The notes beneath the pieces were generated by a model, which searched no databases, was not told the origin of the DNA, and saw nothing but the letters and a program-made list of their open reading frames with translations. The translations under genes and the position numbers were made by a program. From Methylorubrum suomiense (lineage in GTDB: Bacteria > Pseudomonadota > Alphaproteobacteria > Rhizobiales > Beijerinckiaceae), in assembly GCF_022179765.1 (NCBI RefSeq), contig NZ_BPRE01000011.1, positions 1-64,000 of the forward strand: a stretch of DNA of 64,000 nucleotides. Reading direction: 5' to 3'. Positions 27,758 through 36,817 of the stretch are shown piece by piece; the stretch's first letter is position 1; each line of letters starts with the position of its first letter.

Positions 27758-27895
27758 GATTTCCTCCGTGAATGTCGATCGTTGTTCTGGTCGAGCCGGT
27801 GCGGTGCCGGGCTTCTAGCCTAGTTCTCCCGCGCGCGGCATGGCATTAAAGTTTAAGCCGCAGCCAAAGCGGATTTGTGCAAATCCTTCTTGAGT

Positions 27896-27920
27896 CGGGA
27901 GGGCCCGGTCGACCCTCCCG
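27896..27920 (-). terminator. Hairpin between phaA and phaB
   Basis: CGGGAGGG and CCCTCCCG form a perfect eight-base-pair stem with a nine-base loop, 19 bases past the phaA stop. It lacks a T-run; partial termination or mRNA stabilisation between phaA and phaB is plausible. Confidence 0.4.
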
Positions 27921-27938
27921 CAACGTGCGACGCTGTGC

Positions 27939-29123
27939 TCAGACGCGCTCGACGCACATGGCGACGCCCATGCCGCCGCCGATGCAAAGGGTCGCGAGGC
28001 CCTTCTTGCCGTCGCGACGCTTCAGCTCGTGCAGCAGCGTGATGAGGACGCGGGCGCCGGAGGCGCCGATCGGGTGGCCGATGGCGATGGCGCCGCCGTT
28101 GACGTTCACCTTCTCGTCGTCCCAGCCCATGTCCTTGTTGACCGCAAGCGCCTGGGCCGCGAAGGCCTCGTTCGCCTCGATCAGGTCGAGATCGGACGGC
28201 TTCCAGCCGGCCTTCTCCAGGGCCTTGCGCGAGGCCGGGATCGGACCCGTGCCCATCACCTTGGGATCGACGCCCGCGGTCGCCCAGGACACGATCCGCG
28301 CCAGGGGCTTGATCCCGCGCTTCTCGGCCTCAGAGGCCGACATCAGGACGAGCGCCGCGGCGCCGTCGTTGAGGCCCGAGGCGTTGGCGGCCGTGACCGT
28401 GCCGTCCTTGGTGAAGGCGGGCTTGAGCTTGGCCATCGCGTCGACGGTGGCGCCGTCGCGGATGTACTCGTCGGTGTCGACGATGGTGTCGCCCTTGCGG
28501 CCCTTCACGGTGACCGGGACGATCTCTTCCTTGAAGCGGCCCTCCTTGCGGGCGGCCTCGGCCTTGTTCTGCGAGCGGACCGCGAACTGGTCCTGCTGCT
28601 CGCGGGTGAGCTGGAAGGCTTGCGCCACGTTCTCGGCGGTCTGGCCCATGTGGTAGCCGTTGAAGGCATCCCACAGGCCGTCCTTGATCATCGTATCGAC
28701 GAGCTTGAGGTCGCCCATCTTCTGGCCGCCGCGCAGGTACTGCGCGTGGGGGCTGAGCGACATCGATTCCTGGCCGCCCGCGACGATCACGGTGGCGTCG
28801 CCATTGGCGATCTGCTGCATGCCGACCGCGACGGTGCGCAGCCCTGAGCCGCACACTTGATTGAGGCCCCAAGCGGTCGCCTTCTCCGGGATGCCCGCCG
28901 CGATGGCGGCCTGCCGGGCCGGGTTCTGTCCGGCGGCGGCGGTGAGCACCTGGCCGAAGATCACCTCGTCCACGTCGTCGGGGGAGACGCCGGCCCGCTC
29001 CAGCGCGGCCTTGATCGCCACGGCGCCGAGCTCGTGCGCCGGTACGCTGCCGAAGGCGCCGGCGAACGAGCCGACCGGTGTGCGCGCCGCCCCGACAATG
29101 ACGATATCTTCGCTGGCTGCCAT
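27939..29123 (-). CDS. phaA: Acetyl-CoA acetyltransferase (beta-ketothiolase)
   Basis: PhaA condenses two acetyl-CoA to acetoacetyl-CoA, the first step of polyhydroxybutyrate synthesis and of carbon entry into the ethylmalonyl-CoA pathway. The 394-aa thiolase has the nucleophilic Cys in [11 protein letters not shown] near 86-96, the His loop [14 protein letters not shown] and the second Cys in [11 protein letters not shown]. The ATG at 29123 with GAGGAGA upstream is clear; the frame runs on to 29297 without homology. It diverges from phaR and precedes phaB. Confidence 0.96.
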   Translation of the reverse strand: MAASEDIVIVGAARTPVGSFAGAFGSVPAHELGAVAIKAALERAGVSPDDVDEVIFGQVLTAAAGQNPARQAAIAAGIPEKATAWGLNQVCGSGLRTVAVGMQQIANGDATVIVAGGQESMSLSPHAQYLRGGQKMGDLKLVDTMIKDGLWDAFNGYHMGQTAENVAQAFQLTREQQDQFAVRSQNKAEAARKEGRFKEEIVPVTVKGRKGDTIVDTDEYIRDGATVDAMAKLKPAFTKDGTVTAANASGLNDGAAALVLMSASEAEKRGIKPLARIVSWATAGVDPKVMGTGPIPASRKALEKAGWKPSDLDLIEANEAFAAQALAVNKDMGWDDEKVNVNGGAIAIGHPIGASGARVLITLLHELKRRDGKKGLATLCIGGGMGVAMCVERV

Positions 29124-29196
29124 CGTGCGTTCTCCTCGTTCCGGCGGCGCGATCATGAGGACTGGGATCGTCCGGCGCGCGGCCTGCCGTTCTCCG

Positions 29197-29225
29197 GATG
29201 AAGAGCGCGGATCGGGCGAAGTCAA
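29197..29225 (-). promoter_or_regulatory. Candidate phaA promoter
   Basis: On the minus strand TTGACT (29225-29220), a 17-base spacer and TTCATC (29202-29197) lie about 75 bases before the phaA start. The -35 is good and the -10 is weak. Confidence 0.3.
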
Positions 29226-29355
29226 GCCGAAGCGTGGACAACGACGCTCGATCGTCGCAGTGACGTCGTCGAGACGGACCCGGATTCTGCGGGACAAGAG
29301 ATAAATTGCTGTTTTCGACGTTGAGCGAGTGCCTTAAGGTCGAACGCGGACGAAC

Positions 29356-29378
29356 AAAAACCCGCCCCTGGGCGCGGG
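29356..29378 (-). terminator. Minus-strand intrinsic terminator between phaA and phaR
   Basis: On the minus strand CCCGC and GCGGG enclose CGCCCAGGGG-like pairing, and the stem is followed by five T residues. It points towards phaA and would stop any leftward transcript arising in or beyond the phaR start region. Confidence 0.5.
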
Positions 29379-29446
29379 CGACCGATATTCAAGCGGAGCG
29401 GTGAGCTTTGCGCGGACTCATGAGCGAAGCGGGAGGCGTCTCAGCG

Positions 29447-30040
29447 ATGGCCGAGAGCGGCAGGGCGCATCAGACCGTCATCAAGAAATACGCGAACCGG
29501 CGCCTCTACCATACGGGCACCTCGACCTACGTCACGCTCGAAGATCTGGCGACGATGGTCCAGAACGGCGAAGACTTCGTCGTCTACGACGCGCGCTCGG
29601 GCGACGACATCACCCGCTCGGTGCTGACGCAGATCATCTTCGAGCAGGAGAACAAGGCCGGGGACGACAACCTCCTGCCCGTGGCCTTCCTGCGGCAGTT
29701 GATTCGCTTCTACGGCGACAGCATGCGCACCATGGTGCCCAGCTTCCTCGAATTCTCCATGGCGAATTTCGCGAAGGATCAGGACGGTCTGCGCGAGAAG
29801 CTGTCGCAGAGCTTCGGACCCTCGGCCTTCCAGCAGGCCGTGCAGGAGCAGGTTCGGGCCAACATGACCTTCTTCGGCGATGCCATGAAGATGTTCACCG
29901 GCGGCTTCGGCCCCCCTGCCCCGCCCCCGGTCCAGAGCGCGACGCCCCCCGCCACGACGTCCGGCGGTGGCGATCTCGACGAGCTGAAGAAACAGATGGC
30001 CGAGATGCAGGCCCGGCTGGATTCTCTGGCCCGGAAGTAG
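29447..30040 (+). CDS. phaR: Polyhydroxyalkanoate synthesis repressor PhaR
   Basis: PhaR binds both DNA and polyhydroxybutyrate granules and represses phasin and its own genes until polymer appears. The N-terminal DNA-binding domain is distinctive (IKKYANRRLYHTGTSTYVTL at about 13-32, then LTQIIFEQE). A regulatory domain follows (LRQLIRFYGDSMRTMVPSFL), then a proline-rich linker and a C-terminal coiled coil (DLDELKKQMAEMQARLDSLA). The ATG at 29447 follows GGGAGG and gives 197 aa; an ATG at 29420 would add nine residues. It diverges from phaA, the usual place for this regulator. Confidence 0.94.
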   Translation: MAESGRAHQTVIKKYANRRLYHTGTSTYVTLEDLATMVQNGEDFVVYDARSGDDITRSVLTQIIFEQENKAGDDNLLPVAFLRQLIRFYGDSMRTMVPSFLEFSMANFAKDQDGLREKLSQSFGPSAFQQAVQEQVRANMTFFGDAMKMFTGGFGPPAPPPVQSATPPATTSGGGDLDELKKQMAEMQARLDSLARK

Positions 30041-30231
30041 TCCTGATCGTTGCCGAGGGTCGCGGCGTGGAGTCCGTCTCCGGCCACGGAGCGCGTTCCA
30101 TTCAGAATCGGCACCCGTACACGCGTATGGAAGCGCGCCGGTGACGCCTCGTTCGTCCGGCGCTCATCGCCCCTAGCCGATGGCGAGAGGCTTTCGCTCG
30201 CCTAAGGCATCGCCCCGGTGTTCCCCTGGGC

Positions 30232-31608
30232 TTACGCTGCGGCGGCCCGGTCCAGGTCGGCGGCGACCAGGGATGCCAACTCCACCGCCTCGTTTCGGAT
30301 GTCGGGCACCGCGATGCATTCCCACAGCACGCCGCGCAGGAGCGGACCCAGCAGCCAGAGCGGCCGGGCGGCGGTCGTTCCCCGCGCCCGATAATCGGGC
30401 CCGGCCTCCAGTCCGAGGCCGAAGGGTTCGGGGCGCACGAGTCCCCGCTCCAGCAAGCGGCGCAGCAAGGGATCTTGGCTCTGCGCCAGATGGCCGAAGC
30501 CGGTGGCGTCGATCATCGCCTGTACAGCGAGGCGCTCGGTTCGTTCCGCGCCGCGCAGGCGCAACGTCACCACCGCCTGCGCCGGGTCGTCGGCAATGTC
30601 GAGCAGGCGCCCCGCCCGCACCGTCAGACCCCCGGAGGCGATCTCGTCGCGGATCGCCGCGTCCACGGGCGGGGCCGTGCGGTGGCGATGCACGTCCCAG
30701 AACGGGCGCAGGTGGCGCAGGAACCGGCGACGCTCCGGCGTCGGCAGGCTGCGCCACAGGGTGTCGGTGAGCGGGCGCAACGCATCGATGACGCCGTGCC
30801 AGCCGATCCCCCGAGCGCCGGCCCGCGCCACCTCGGTCCGGATGCGCGTCAGCAGCCGGGGCAACGAGGCCAGTTCGGCCGGGGTGAAATCCGGTGCAGC
30901 CCAGGTTTTCGCCGGGGCATGACCGTTCGGCACGAGTCCGCGCCGTGACAGGGCCAGGATGGCGCCCGCGAAGCCGTGGGCGCGCAAACTTGCCACGGCG
31001 TCCAGCATGGTGAGCCCGGTGCCGAGGATCAGCACCGGGGCGTGCGGATGCAGCCGGCCGAAATGCTCCGTGTCCCACGGATCGAGGCTGTGGCGGCTGC
31101 GCGACGGGGCGGCGGCGAGATTCCCCATGGCGAGCACGGCGCCGGCGACGGTGAAGCTTTGTCCGCCCTCGGTGTGAAGGCGGAAGCCGTCGCCGCGCGG
31201 CTCCAGATCGGTCACGGCGTCCGGCAACAGCTGAAGGCGGCCAGCATGCGATCGGGTGACGGCCTCGGACAACAATTCGGTGAGGTAGCGCCCGAAGAGG
31301 CCGCGGGCCGCGAACGTTCCGGCGGGGGTCGCCCAGATCCCTTCCGCCTCCTCCGGCCCGAGACGACCGAGCCATTCCTCGAAGTTTCTGGGCCGGTCCG
31401 GGAAGGCGCTCATGTTCGTGGCGCGCAGATTGAGAAGATGGGCCGGATTGCCGGTGCCGTAGGCGAGCCCGCGCCCGAAGCTGCCGCCCCGCTCGCACAG
31501 CAGCACCGGCCGCTCCGGCGGCAGGGTCGAGAGCAGTTGCAGCGCGGCCATGGTGCCGCTGAACCCCGCGCCGATCACGGCGACGGGCGGCAGGCTTGCC
31601 CGGGTCAT
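30232..31608 (-). CDS. FAD/NAD(P)-binding protein in sulfonate cluster
   Basis: The 458-aa protein belongs to the FAD-NAD(P)-binding family seen in YdhS-like proteins. The dinucleotide loop VAVIGAGFSGTMAALQLL lies at 9-26, followed by RGLAYGTGNPAHLLNLRA and MSAFPDRP, all typical of this family. A second nucleotide loop VLILGTGLTMLDAV lies near 192-205. The reaction is unknown; a flavin oxidoreductase next to sulfonate uptake genes could oxidise an organosulfur intermediate, which is inference. GGAAGGA precedes the ATG. It is the last gene of the cluster and converges on phaR. Confidence 0.82.
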   Translation of the reverse strand: MTRASLPPVAVIGAGFSGTMAALQLLSTLPPERPVLLCERGGSFGRGLAYGTGNPAHLLNLRATNMSAFPDRPRNFEEWLGRLGPEEAEGIWATPAGTFAARGLFGRYLTELLSEAVTRSHAGRLQLLPDAVTDLEPRGDGFRLHTEGGQSFTVAGAVLAMGNLAAAPSRSRHSLDPWDTEHFGRLHPHAPVLILGTGLTMLDAVASLRAHGFAGAILALSRRGLVPNGHAPAKTWAAPDFTPAELASLPRLLTRIRTEVARAGARGIGWHGVIDALRPLTDTLWRSLPTPERRRFLRHLRPFWDVHRHRTAPPVDAAIRDEIASGGLTVRAGRLLDIADDPAQAVVTLRLRGAERTERLAVQAMIDATGFGHLAQSQDPLLRRLLERGLVRPEPFGLGLEAGPDYRARGTTAARPLWLLGPLLRGVLWECIAVPDIRNEAVELASLVAADLDRAAAA

Positions 31609-31640
31609 CGTCGAACGTCCTTCCTCTGATCCCCTCCGTC

Positions 31641-32588
31641 TCAGCGGGTCGGCGGCGCCCAGACCGGCAGGGCCGCGGCATCGACGGCCCGCGGCAGCAA
31701 TCCCTCGGCACGGAAGGCGTCGGCGATGGTCTGCTGCTCGGCGAGACCGTCGCGGGTCACCGGCTCGACCTGATAGCTGCGCCGGGCATTGGCCTTGAGC
31801 ACCACCGGCGCATCGATCTTCCAGAGGGCGGCGAGGCGCTCGGCGGCGGCGTCCGGATGGGCCTTCACCCAGGCGCCGGTCTCCTTGAGCTTGCCGAACA
31901 GCAGCGCCAGCACGTCGGCGCGCTTGGCGGCGTAGTCGTCGGAGGCGAGATAGTAGCGCTTGTAGCCCGACAGGCCGGTGCCGTCCTTCAGCACCCGGGC
32001 GCCCGCCTGGACCTCCGCCGCCGAGAGGAAGGGGTCCCAGGCGACCCAGGCATCGACGCTGCCGCCGGCCAGCGCGCTGCGACCGTCCGCGGGGGTGAGA
32101 TAGGCCGGGGTGATGCTCTTGAACGGAAGGCTTTCCGCCTTGAGGGCGGCGAGCAGCAGGTAGTGGCTGCCCGCACCCTTCGTGACGGCGACCTTGCGGC
32201 CCTTCAGATCCGCCACGGATTTCAGCGGCGAGTCGCCCGGCACGAGGATCGCCTGCGCGGTCGGTGAGGCCGCCTCCTGCGCGAAATAGGTGATCTTGGC
32301 GTTCGCCCCCTGCGCGAAGACCGGCACGGTGTCGGCCACGTCCGCCGACACATCGATGCGCCCGACATTCAGCGCCTCCATGATCGGCAGGCCCGAGGTG
32401 AATTCGTGCCAGGAGACCTCGACGTTGAGCGGCTTCAGCGCCGTTTCCAGGGTGCGGTCCTCGCGCAGGAGCGCGATCAGGGTCGAGGAGCGCTGGTAGC
32501 CGATGCGCAGGGTGGCGGCGTCTTGCGCCGCGGCCGGAGCGATGGCGGCGGTGACGAGCGCGAGGGCGGCGAAAAGGGAGCGGATCAC
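31641..32588 (-). CDS. Sulfonate ABC transporter binding protein (third ssuA-like copy)
   Basis: This periplasmic binding protein of the SsuA/NrtA type has a signal peptide (LFAALALVTAAIAPAAAQ) and starts the mature part with ATLRIGYQRSSTLIALL. Later family segments are PTAQAILVPGDSPLKSVADL, GRKVAVTKGAGSHYLLLAAL and GGSVDAWVAWDPFLSAAE. The frame starts with GTG at 32588, ahead of the signal peptide; no ATG is available. It is separated from the second copy by a palindromic repeat and precedes the FAD gene by 32 bases. It is clearly diverged from the other two copies, so ligand range may differ. Confidence 0.88.
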   Translation of the reverse strand: MIRSLFAALALVTAAIAPAAAQDAATLRIGYQRSSTLIALLREDRTLETALKPLNVEVSWHEFTSGLPIMEALNVGRIDVSADVADTVPVFAQGANAKITYFAQEAASPTAQAILVPGDSPLKSVADLKGRKVAVTKGAGSHYLLLAALKAESLPFKSITPAYLTPADGRSALAGGSVDAWVAWDPFLSAAEVQAGARVLKDGTGLSGYKRYYLASDDYAAKRADVLALLFGKLKETGAWVKAHPDAAAERLAALWKIDAPVVLKANARRSYQVEPVTRDGLAEQQTIADAFRAEGLLPRAVDAAALPVWAPPTR

Positions 32589-32636
32589 GGGGGAACTACC
32601 GGTACGAGGTGACGTGAGGGTCGGGTTTTTGGCTCG

Positions 32637-32774
32637 TCCCACCCAATCCCCTCATCCTGAGGTGCTGCGCAGCAGCCTCGAAGGAGGGCTCCAGGGATCG
32701 CGTGGCTGGCTGGAGCCCTCCTTCGAGGCCTCCGCTTCGCTTCGGCACCTCAGGATGAGGCGGTTGGGTGGGAT
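32637..32774. repeat. Palindromic intergenic repeat, copy 1
   Basis: About 138 bases of nested inverted repeats. The outer arms are CTCATCCTGAGGTGC and its complement at 32651-32665 and 32745-32759. A flanking CCCACCCAA/TTGGGTGGG pair extends them. An inner perfect 19-base arm (CCTCGAAGGAGGGCTCCAG and its complement) flanks a short loop. The same element occurs at 35818-35945 in the same orientation. Repeats of this kind are common in methylobacterial intergenic regions. Confidence 0.85.
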
Positions 32775-32786
32775 GGACGGAAGGCG

Positions 32787-33764
32787 CTAGCTACCCGGCT
32801 TGCGCACGGCGCCGGCGATGTCGATCGCCTTCGGGACGAGCCCGAGACCGTGAAAGGTGTCGGCGATGCGCTGCTGCTCCGCCGTGACGCCGGCATCGAG
32901 CGGGCGGATGCCGTAGGTCTGCCGCCGGAGCGCGGCGGCCAGGATCGGCGCCGGAATGCCGACCGAGGGCGACAGTTCCTTGGCCGCCGCGTCGGTGTTG
33001 TCCTTGGCCCAGGCATCGACCTCGGCCACCGCTGTGACGATAGCGTCGAGCGCCGCGCCGTTCTTCGCAGAAAAGTCCCGCGAGGACAGGTAGAACTGAT
33101 GGTTCGGCACGAGCCCGCTGCCATCCGCGAGGACGCGGGCGTTGCCGCCGGCCTCGGCCGCGGCGAAGAACGGATCCCAGATCACCCAGGCGTCGACCGC
33201 GCCGCGCTCGAACGCCGCCCGCCCGTCGGCCGGCGCGAGGTAGACCGGCGTAATATCGGCCAGCGACAGCCCAGCGGATTCGAGCGCCCGCACCAGCAGG
33301 TAATGGACGTTCGAGCCCTTGTTGAGGGCGACCTTCCTCCCCCGCAGGTCGGCGACCGACTGCACCGGGCTCGCCTTTGGCACGAGGATCGCCTCGCCCT
33401 TCGGCGCCGGCGGCTCGTGGGCGACGTAGGTGAGCGCGTCGCTGGCCGCCTGGGCGAAGATCGGCGGAGTCTCGCCGGCCGAGCCGAAATCGATCGCGCC
33501 CGCGTTCAACGCTTCCAGGAGCGGCGGTCCGGAGGGAAATTCCGACCATTGCACCCGGTAGCCGAGGGGCTTGAGCTTCGGCTCGAGATTGCCGCGACCT
33601 TTCAGCAGCACCAGCGTGCCGTATTTCTGGTAGCCGATCCGCACCACCTTGTCGTCGGCATGGGCGGCCAGCGTCAGGCTTGCGAAGATCAGGGCGGCGA
33701 GGGCGAGCCAGAGGCGCGGCAGGAGCGTTGGAGCGAGGGATATCGGGTGGGATCGGGCGGGCAT
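32787..33764 (-). CDS. Sulfonate ABC transporter binding protein (second ssuA-like copy)
   Basis: The 325-aa periplasmic binding protein has a signal sequence (LPRLWLALAALIFASLTLAA, cleavage near AHADD) and the mature start KVVRIGYQKYGTLVLLKGRG. Family segments include WSEFPSGPPLLEALNAGAID, PPIFAQAASDALTYVAHEPP and AVDAWVIWDPFFAAAEAGG. The ATG at 33764 is preceded by GAGGAGG; a TTG five codons upstream overlaps the ssuD stop. It lies directly behind ssuD, so it is probably the copy translated with the monooxygenase. Confidence 0.9.
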   Translation of the reverse strand: MPARSHPISLAPTLLPRLWLALAALIFASLTLAAHADDKVVRIGYQKYGTLVLLKGRGNLEPKLKPLGYRVQWSEFPSGPPLLEALNAGAIDFGSAGETPPIFAQAASDALTYVAHEPPAPKGEAILVPKASPVQSVADLRGRKVALNKGSNVHYLLVRALESAGLSLADITPVYLAPADGRAAFERGAVDAWVIWDPFFAAAEAGGNARVLADGSGLVPNHQFYLSSRDFSAKNGAALDAIVTAVAEVDAWAKDNTDAAAKELSPSVGIPAPILAAALRRQTYGIRPLDAGVTAEQQRIADTFHGLGLVPKAIDIAGAVRKPGS

Positions 33765-33775
33765 CTCTCGCCTCC

Positions 33776-34975
33776 TCAATGCGCGCTGACGCGGCGGGTG
33801 GGGACGATGTCGTTGGCGATGACCTCGCCGAACGGGCCGTTGTTGCGCGCCGTGCTCGGCGCCCGGCCGGTGGTGGCGCGAAGGGGCAGTTTGGGGAAGA
33901 CGAGCTCGGCGAAGCGATAGGCCTCCTCAAGATGCGGGTAGCCGGACAGGATGAAGCGGTCGATGCCGAGATCGATGTACTCCTTCATCCGGTCGGCGAC
34001 CTGATCGGCCGAGCCGACGAGCGCCGTGCCCGCGCCGCCGCGCACGAGCCCGACGCCGGCCCAGAGGTTGGGCGAGACGACGAGCTTGTTCCGGTCGCCG
34101 CCGTGCAGCGCCATCATCCGCTTCTGGCCCTCGGAATCCTGGCGCTTCAGCGTCGCCTGCGCCTGGGCGATGGTGGCGTCGTCGAGCCGCGAGATCAGCT
34201 TCTCGGCCTCGGCCCAGGCCTCGGACTCGGTCTCGCGCACGATGACGTGCAGCCGGATGCCGTAGGAGAAGGTCTTGCCTTTCTTCTCGGCGGCTTCCCG
34301 GGCGCGCGCCAGCTTCTCGGCGACGCCCGCGGGCGGCTCGCCCCAGGTGAGGTAGACCTCGCAATGCTCGGCCGCGACCTCGATGCCGGCGGGCGAGGAG
34401 CCGCCGAAATAGAGCGGCGGATAGGGTGCCTGGACCGGGCGGAAGATCACGCGCCCGCCCTCGCTGCGCAGGTGCTTGCCCTCGAAATTGACCGTCTCGC
34501 CGGCCATCAGCCCGCGCCAGATATGCAGGAACTCGTCCGTGACCTCGTAGCGCTCGTCATGGCCGAGGAAGACCCCGTCGCCCTTCAGCTCCACCGGATC
34601 GCCCCCGGTCACGACGTTGATGAGGAGCCGCCCGTCCGAGATCCGGTCGAGCGTCGCGGCCATGCGGGCGGCCACCGAGGGTTCCTGCAGGCCGGGGCGC
34701 ACGGCGACGAGGAAGCGCAGGCGCTGGGTCAGCGGCGCGAGCGCCGAGGCGATGACCCAGGAATCCTCGCAGGAGCGCCCGGTCGGCAGCAGCACGCCGA
34801 AATAGCCGAGTTCGTCGGCGGCCTGCGCGATCTGGCGCAGATACGGCAGCGACACGTCGCGGGCCCCTTCCGAGGCCCCGAGATAGCGACCGTCACCATG
34901 GGTCGGCAGGAACCACAGGACGTCGGTCTTGCCGTCGGTGGGCGGGTTGCTGGGCAGGCCGGTCGGGGTGCTCAT
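33776..34975 (-). CDS. ssuD: FMNH2-dependent alkanesulfonate monooxygenase
   Basis: SsuD uses reduced flavin and oxygen to split alkanesulfonates into aldehyde and sulfite, supplying sulfur. The 399-aa bacterial-luciferase-type barrel shows [15 protein letters not shown] near 19-33, [40 protein letters not shown] and [19 protein letters not shown]. The segment [19 protein letters not shown] near the C-terminus is typical of SsuD. Reduced flavin would come from SsuE in the same cluster. It is slightly longer than the usual 380-390 aa because of N- and C-terminal tails. Confidence 0.95.
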   Translation of the reverse strand: MSTPTGLPSNPPTDGKTDVLWFLPTHGDGRYLGASEGARDVSLPYLRQIAQAADELGYFGVLLPTGRSCEDSWVIASALAPLTQRLRFLVAVRPGLQEPSVAARMAATLDRISDGRLLINVVTGGDPVELKGDGVFLGHDERYEVTDEFLHIWRGLMAGETVNFEGKHLRSEGGRVIFRPVQAPYPPLYFGGSSPAGIEVAAEHCEVYLTWGEPPAGVAEKLARAREAAEKKGKTFSYGIRLHVIVRETESEAWAEAEKLISRLDDATIAQAQATLKRQDSEGQKRMMALHGGDRNKLVVSPNLWAGVGLVRGGAGTALVGSADQVADRMKEYIDLGIDRFILSGYPHLEEAYRFAELVFPKLPLRATTGRAPSTARNNGPFGEVIANDIVPTRRVSAH

Positions 34976-35006
34976 GGGGTTACGCTCCAAAAATCTCGAA
35001 AGGGTG

Positions 35007-35777
35007 TCAGGCGCCGGTGCGGAGGAGCCGGTCGAGGATGCGGCCCTCCAGCGCGGCGAGCGCCGGGTCGCCGCGGCGGCGCGGGCGCGGCACGTCGACA
35101 TCGACGTCGAGGGCGATGGCGCCCTCCTCGATCACGAGAATGCGGTCGGCCATCGCCACCGCCTCGCCGACATCGTGGGTGACGAGGATCGCGGTGAAGC
35201 CTTGCGCCTCCCAGATCCGCTCGATCATGGCCTGCATCTCGATGCGTGTCAGGGCGTCGAGGGCACCGAGGGGCTCGTCGAGCGCCAGCAGAGCCGGGCG
35301 GCTGACGAGGGCGCGGGCGAGGGCCACCCGCTGGCGCTGCCCGCCGGACAGGGTGGCGGGCCATTGCCCGGCCTTCTCCGACAGGCCGACCTCGCCGAGA
35401 ACGTCGAGGGCGCGTGCCCGACGATCCGCCTTGCCGATGTCCCGCGACAGGCCGACCGCGACGTTGTCGGCGACCCGCGCCCAGGGCAGCAGACGCGGCT
35501 CCTGGAACATGATTCTCTTCGTTTGTTCGCCGCCGCTGAGAGCGATGCGGCCGGCGCTCGGCTCCTCGAGGCCGAGGATGAGACGCAGCAGGGTGCTCTT
35601 GCCGCAGCCCGAGCGGCCGACCACGGCGACGAATTGGCCGGCGGGAATGGTGAGGTCGAGACTGCGGATCACGGACGGGCCGCCCTCGAAGGACTTCGAG
35701 AGGCCGCGGATCTGGATGCCGAGGCCGCGGTCGGCGCGGCGGTCGGATGTCTCGGGGAGGCGGAGGGCGGCGGTCAT
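35007..35777 (-). CDS. ssuB: Sulfonate ABC transporter ATPase
   Basis: The 256-aa ATPase powers sulfonate import with SsuC. It has Walker [14 protein letters not shown] near 53-65, Q-loop [13 protein letters not shown], signature [15 protein letters not shown] and Walker [13 protein letters not shown] followed by TRIEMQ. This set matches the SsuB/NrtD/TauB group. It is the only ATPase gene in the cluster and must serve one or more of the three binding proteins. The ATG at 35777 lies just after the second palindromic repeat copy. Confidence 0.92.
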   Translation of the reverse strand: MTAALRLPETSDRRADRGLGIQIRGLSKSFEGGPSVIRSLDLTIPAGQFVAVVGRSGCGKSTLLRLILGLEEPSAGRIALSGGEQTKRIMFQEPRLLPWARVADNVAVGLSRDIGKADRRARALDVLGEVGLSEKAGQWPATLSGGQRQRVALARALVSRPALLALDEPLGALDALTRIEMQAMIERIWEAQGFTAILVTHDVGEAVAMADRILVIEEGAIALDVDVDVPRPRRRGDPALAALEGRILDRLLRTGA

Positions 35778-35817
35778 CGATCGGGTCCGAGCTTCGGGGT
35801 TCGGGGCGTGTCGCTCA

Positions 35818-35945
35818 TCCCACCGATCCTGAGGTGCCGCGCAGCGACCTCGAAGGAGGGTTCCAGGGATCGCGCGGTTCGCTGGAGCCCTCTTTCGAGG
35901 CCTCCGCTTCGCTCCGGCACCTCAGGATGAGGGACAGGGTGGGAT
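35818..35945. repeat. Palindromic intergenic repeat, copy 2
   Basis: The outer arms ATCCTGAGGTGC (35826-35837) and GCACCTCAGGAT (35917-35928) enclose a 19-base inner inverted repeat. Relative to copy 1 the inner stem carries one change in each arm. Both become G-U pairs if the plus strand is transcribed and mismatches if the minus strand is. The copy lies in the ssuC-ssuB gap. Confidence 0.85.
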
Positions 35946-35968
35946 GGACGGGAGGGCGTCGAGCCCCC

Positions 35969-36817
35969 TCACGTGTTCCGGTAGGCCGGGTTCCAGCTGA
36001 GGCAGGCACGCTCCAGGGCGCGCGTCAGGCTGTCGGCGATCTTGCCCAGCAGCGCGTAGATCAGGATCGCCAGCACCACGACATCGACCAGCATGAACTC
36101 GCGCGCCTGCATCGCCATGTAGCCGAGCCCGGAATTGGCCGAGATCGTCTCGGCCACGATCAGCGTCAGCCACATGATGCCGAGGGCGTAGCGCACGCCG
36201 ACGAAGACCGAGGGCAGCGCGCCGGGCAGCACCACGCGCCAAAACAGCTCGCGCCGGTTCATGCCGTAGACCCGGCCCATCTCGATCAACTGCGGATCGA
36301 CGGAGCGGATGCCGTGCAGGGTATTGGCATAGATCGGGAAGAACACGCCCAAAGCCACGAGGAAGAGTTTCGCCTCCTCGTCGATGCCGAACCACAGGAT
36401 GACGAGCGGGATCAGCGAGAGGTGGGGCACGTTGCGCACCATCTGCAGGCTCGTATCCGTCAGCCGCTCGGACAGGCGCGAGAGGCCGTTGGCCAGCCCG
36501 AAGAACAGGCCGATCCCGCCGCCGATCAGAAAGCCCGACGCGGCGCGGGCGAAGCTGACCCAGAGATTCTCGAACAGCTCGCCCGTCAGGGCCAGCCGCC
36601 AGCCCGCGGCGGCGACGTCGAGGGGGGCGGGCATGAACCGGGTCGAGACCAGCCCAAGGGAGGCGGCCGCCTGCCAGCCGACGATGACGAGGGTCGGCAG
36701 CAGCCAGGGAAGCAGGCGCCCGGCGTCGAGCGAGGTGCGGGCGGCGGGCTTCGGAGCGGCCTCGGCGCGGCCCGGAAGCGAGCGGATGGCGGCGGAATCG
36801 GCCATGGTCGGGCTCAT
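35969..36817 (-). CDS. ssuC: Sulfonate ABC transporter permease
   Basis: The 282-aa inner-membrane permease has about six helices; the first is LLPWLLPTLVIVGWQAAASL near 35-54. The binding-protein-dependent transport signature is ELFWRVVLPGALPSVFVGVR near 197-216. SsuC/TauC-like features include NVPHLSLIPLVILWFGIDEE and the tail SWNPAYRNT. The ATG at 36817 overlaps the stop of the upstream binding protein gene by ATGA; another ATG at 36805 is possible. It is the only permease in the cluster. Confidence 0.92.
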   Translation of the reverse strand: MSPTMADSAAIRSLPGRAEAAPKPAARTSLDAGRLLPWLLPTLVIVGWQAAASLGLVSTRFMPAPLDVAAAGWRLALTGELFENLWVSFARAASGFLIGGGIGLFFGLANGLSRLSERLTDTSLQMVRNVPHLSLIPLVILWFGIDEEAKLFLVALGVFFPIYANTLHGIRSVDPQLIEMGRVYGMNRRELFWRVVLPGALPSVFVGVRYALGIMWLTLIVAETISANSGLGYMAMQAREFMLVDVVVLAILIYALLGKIADSLTRALERACLSWNPAYRNT

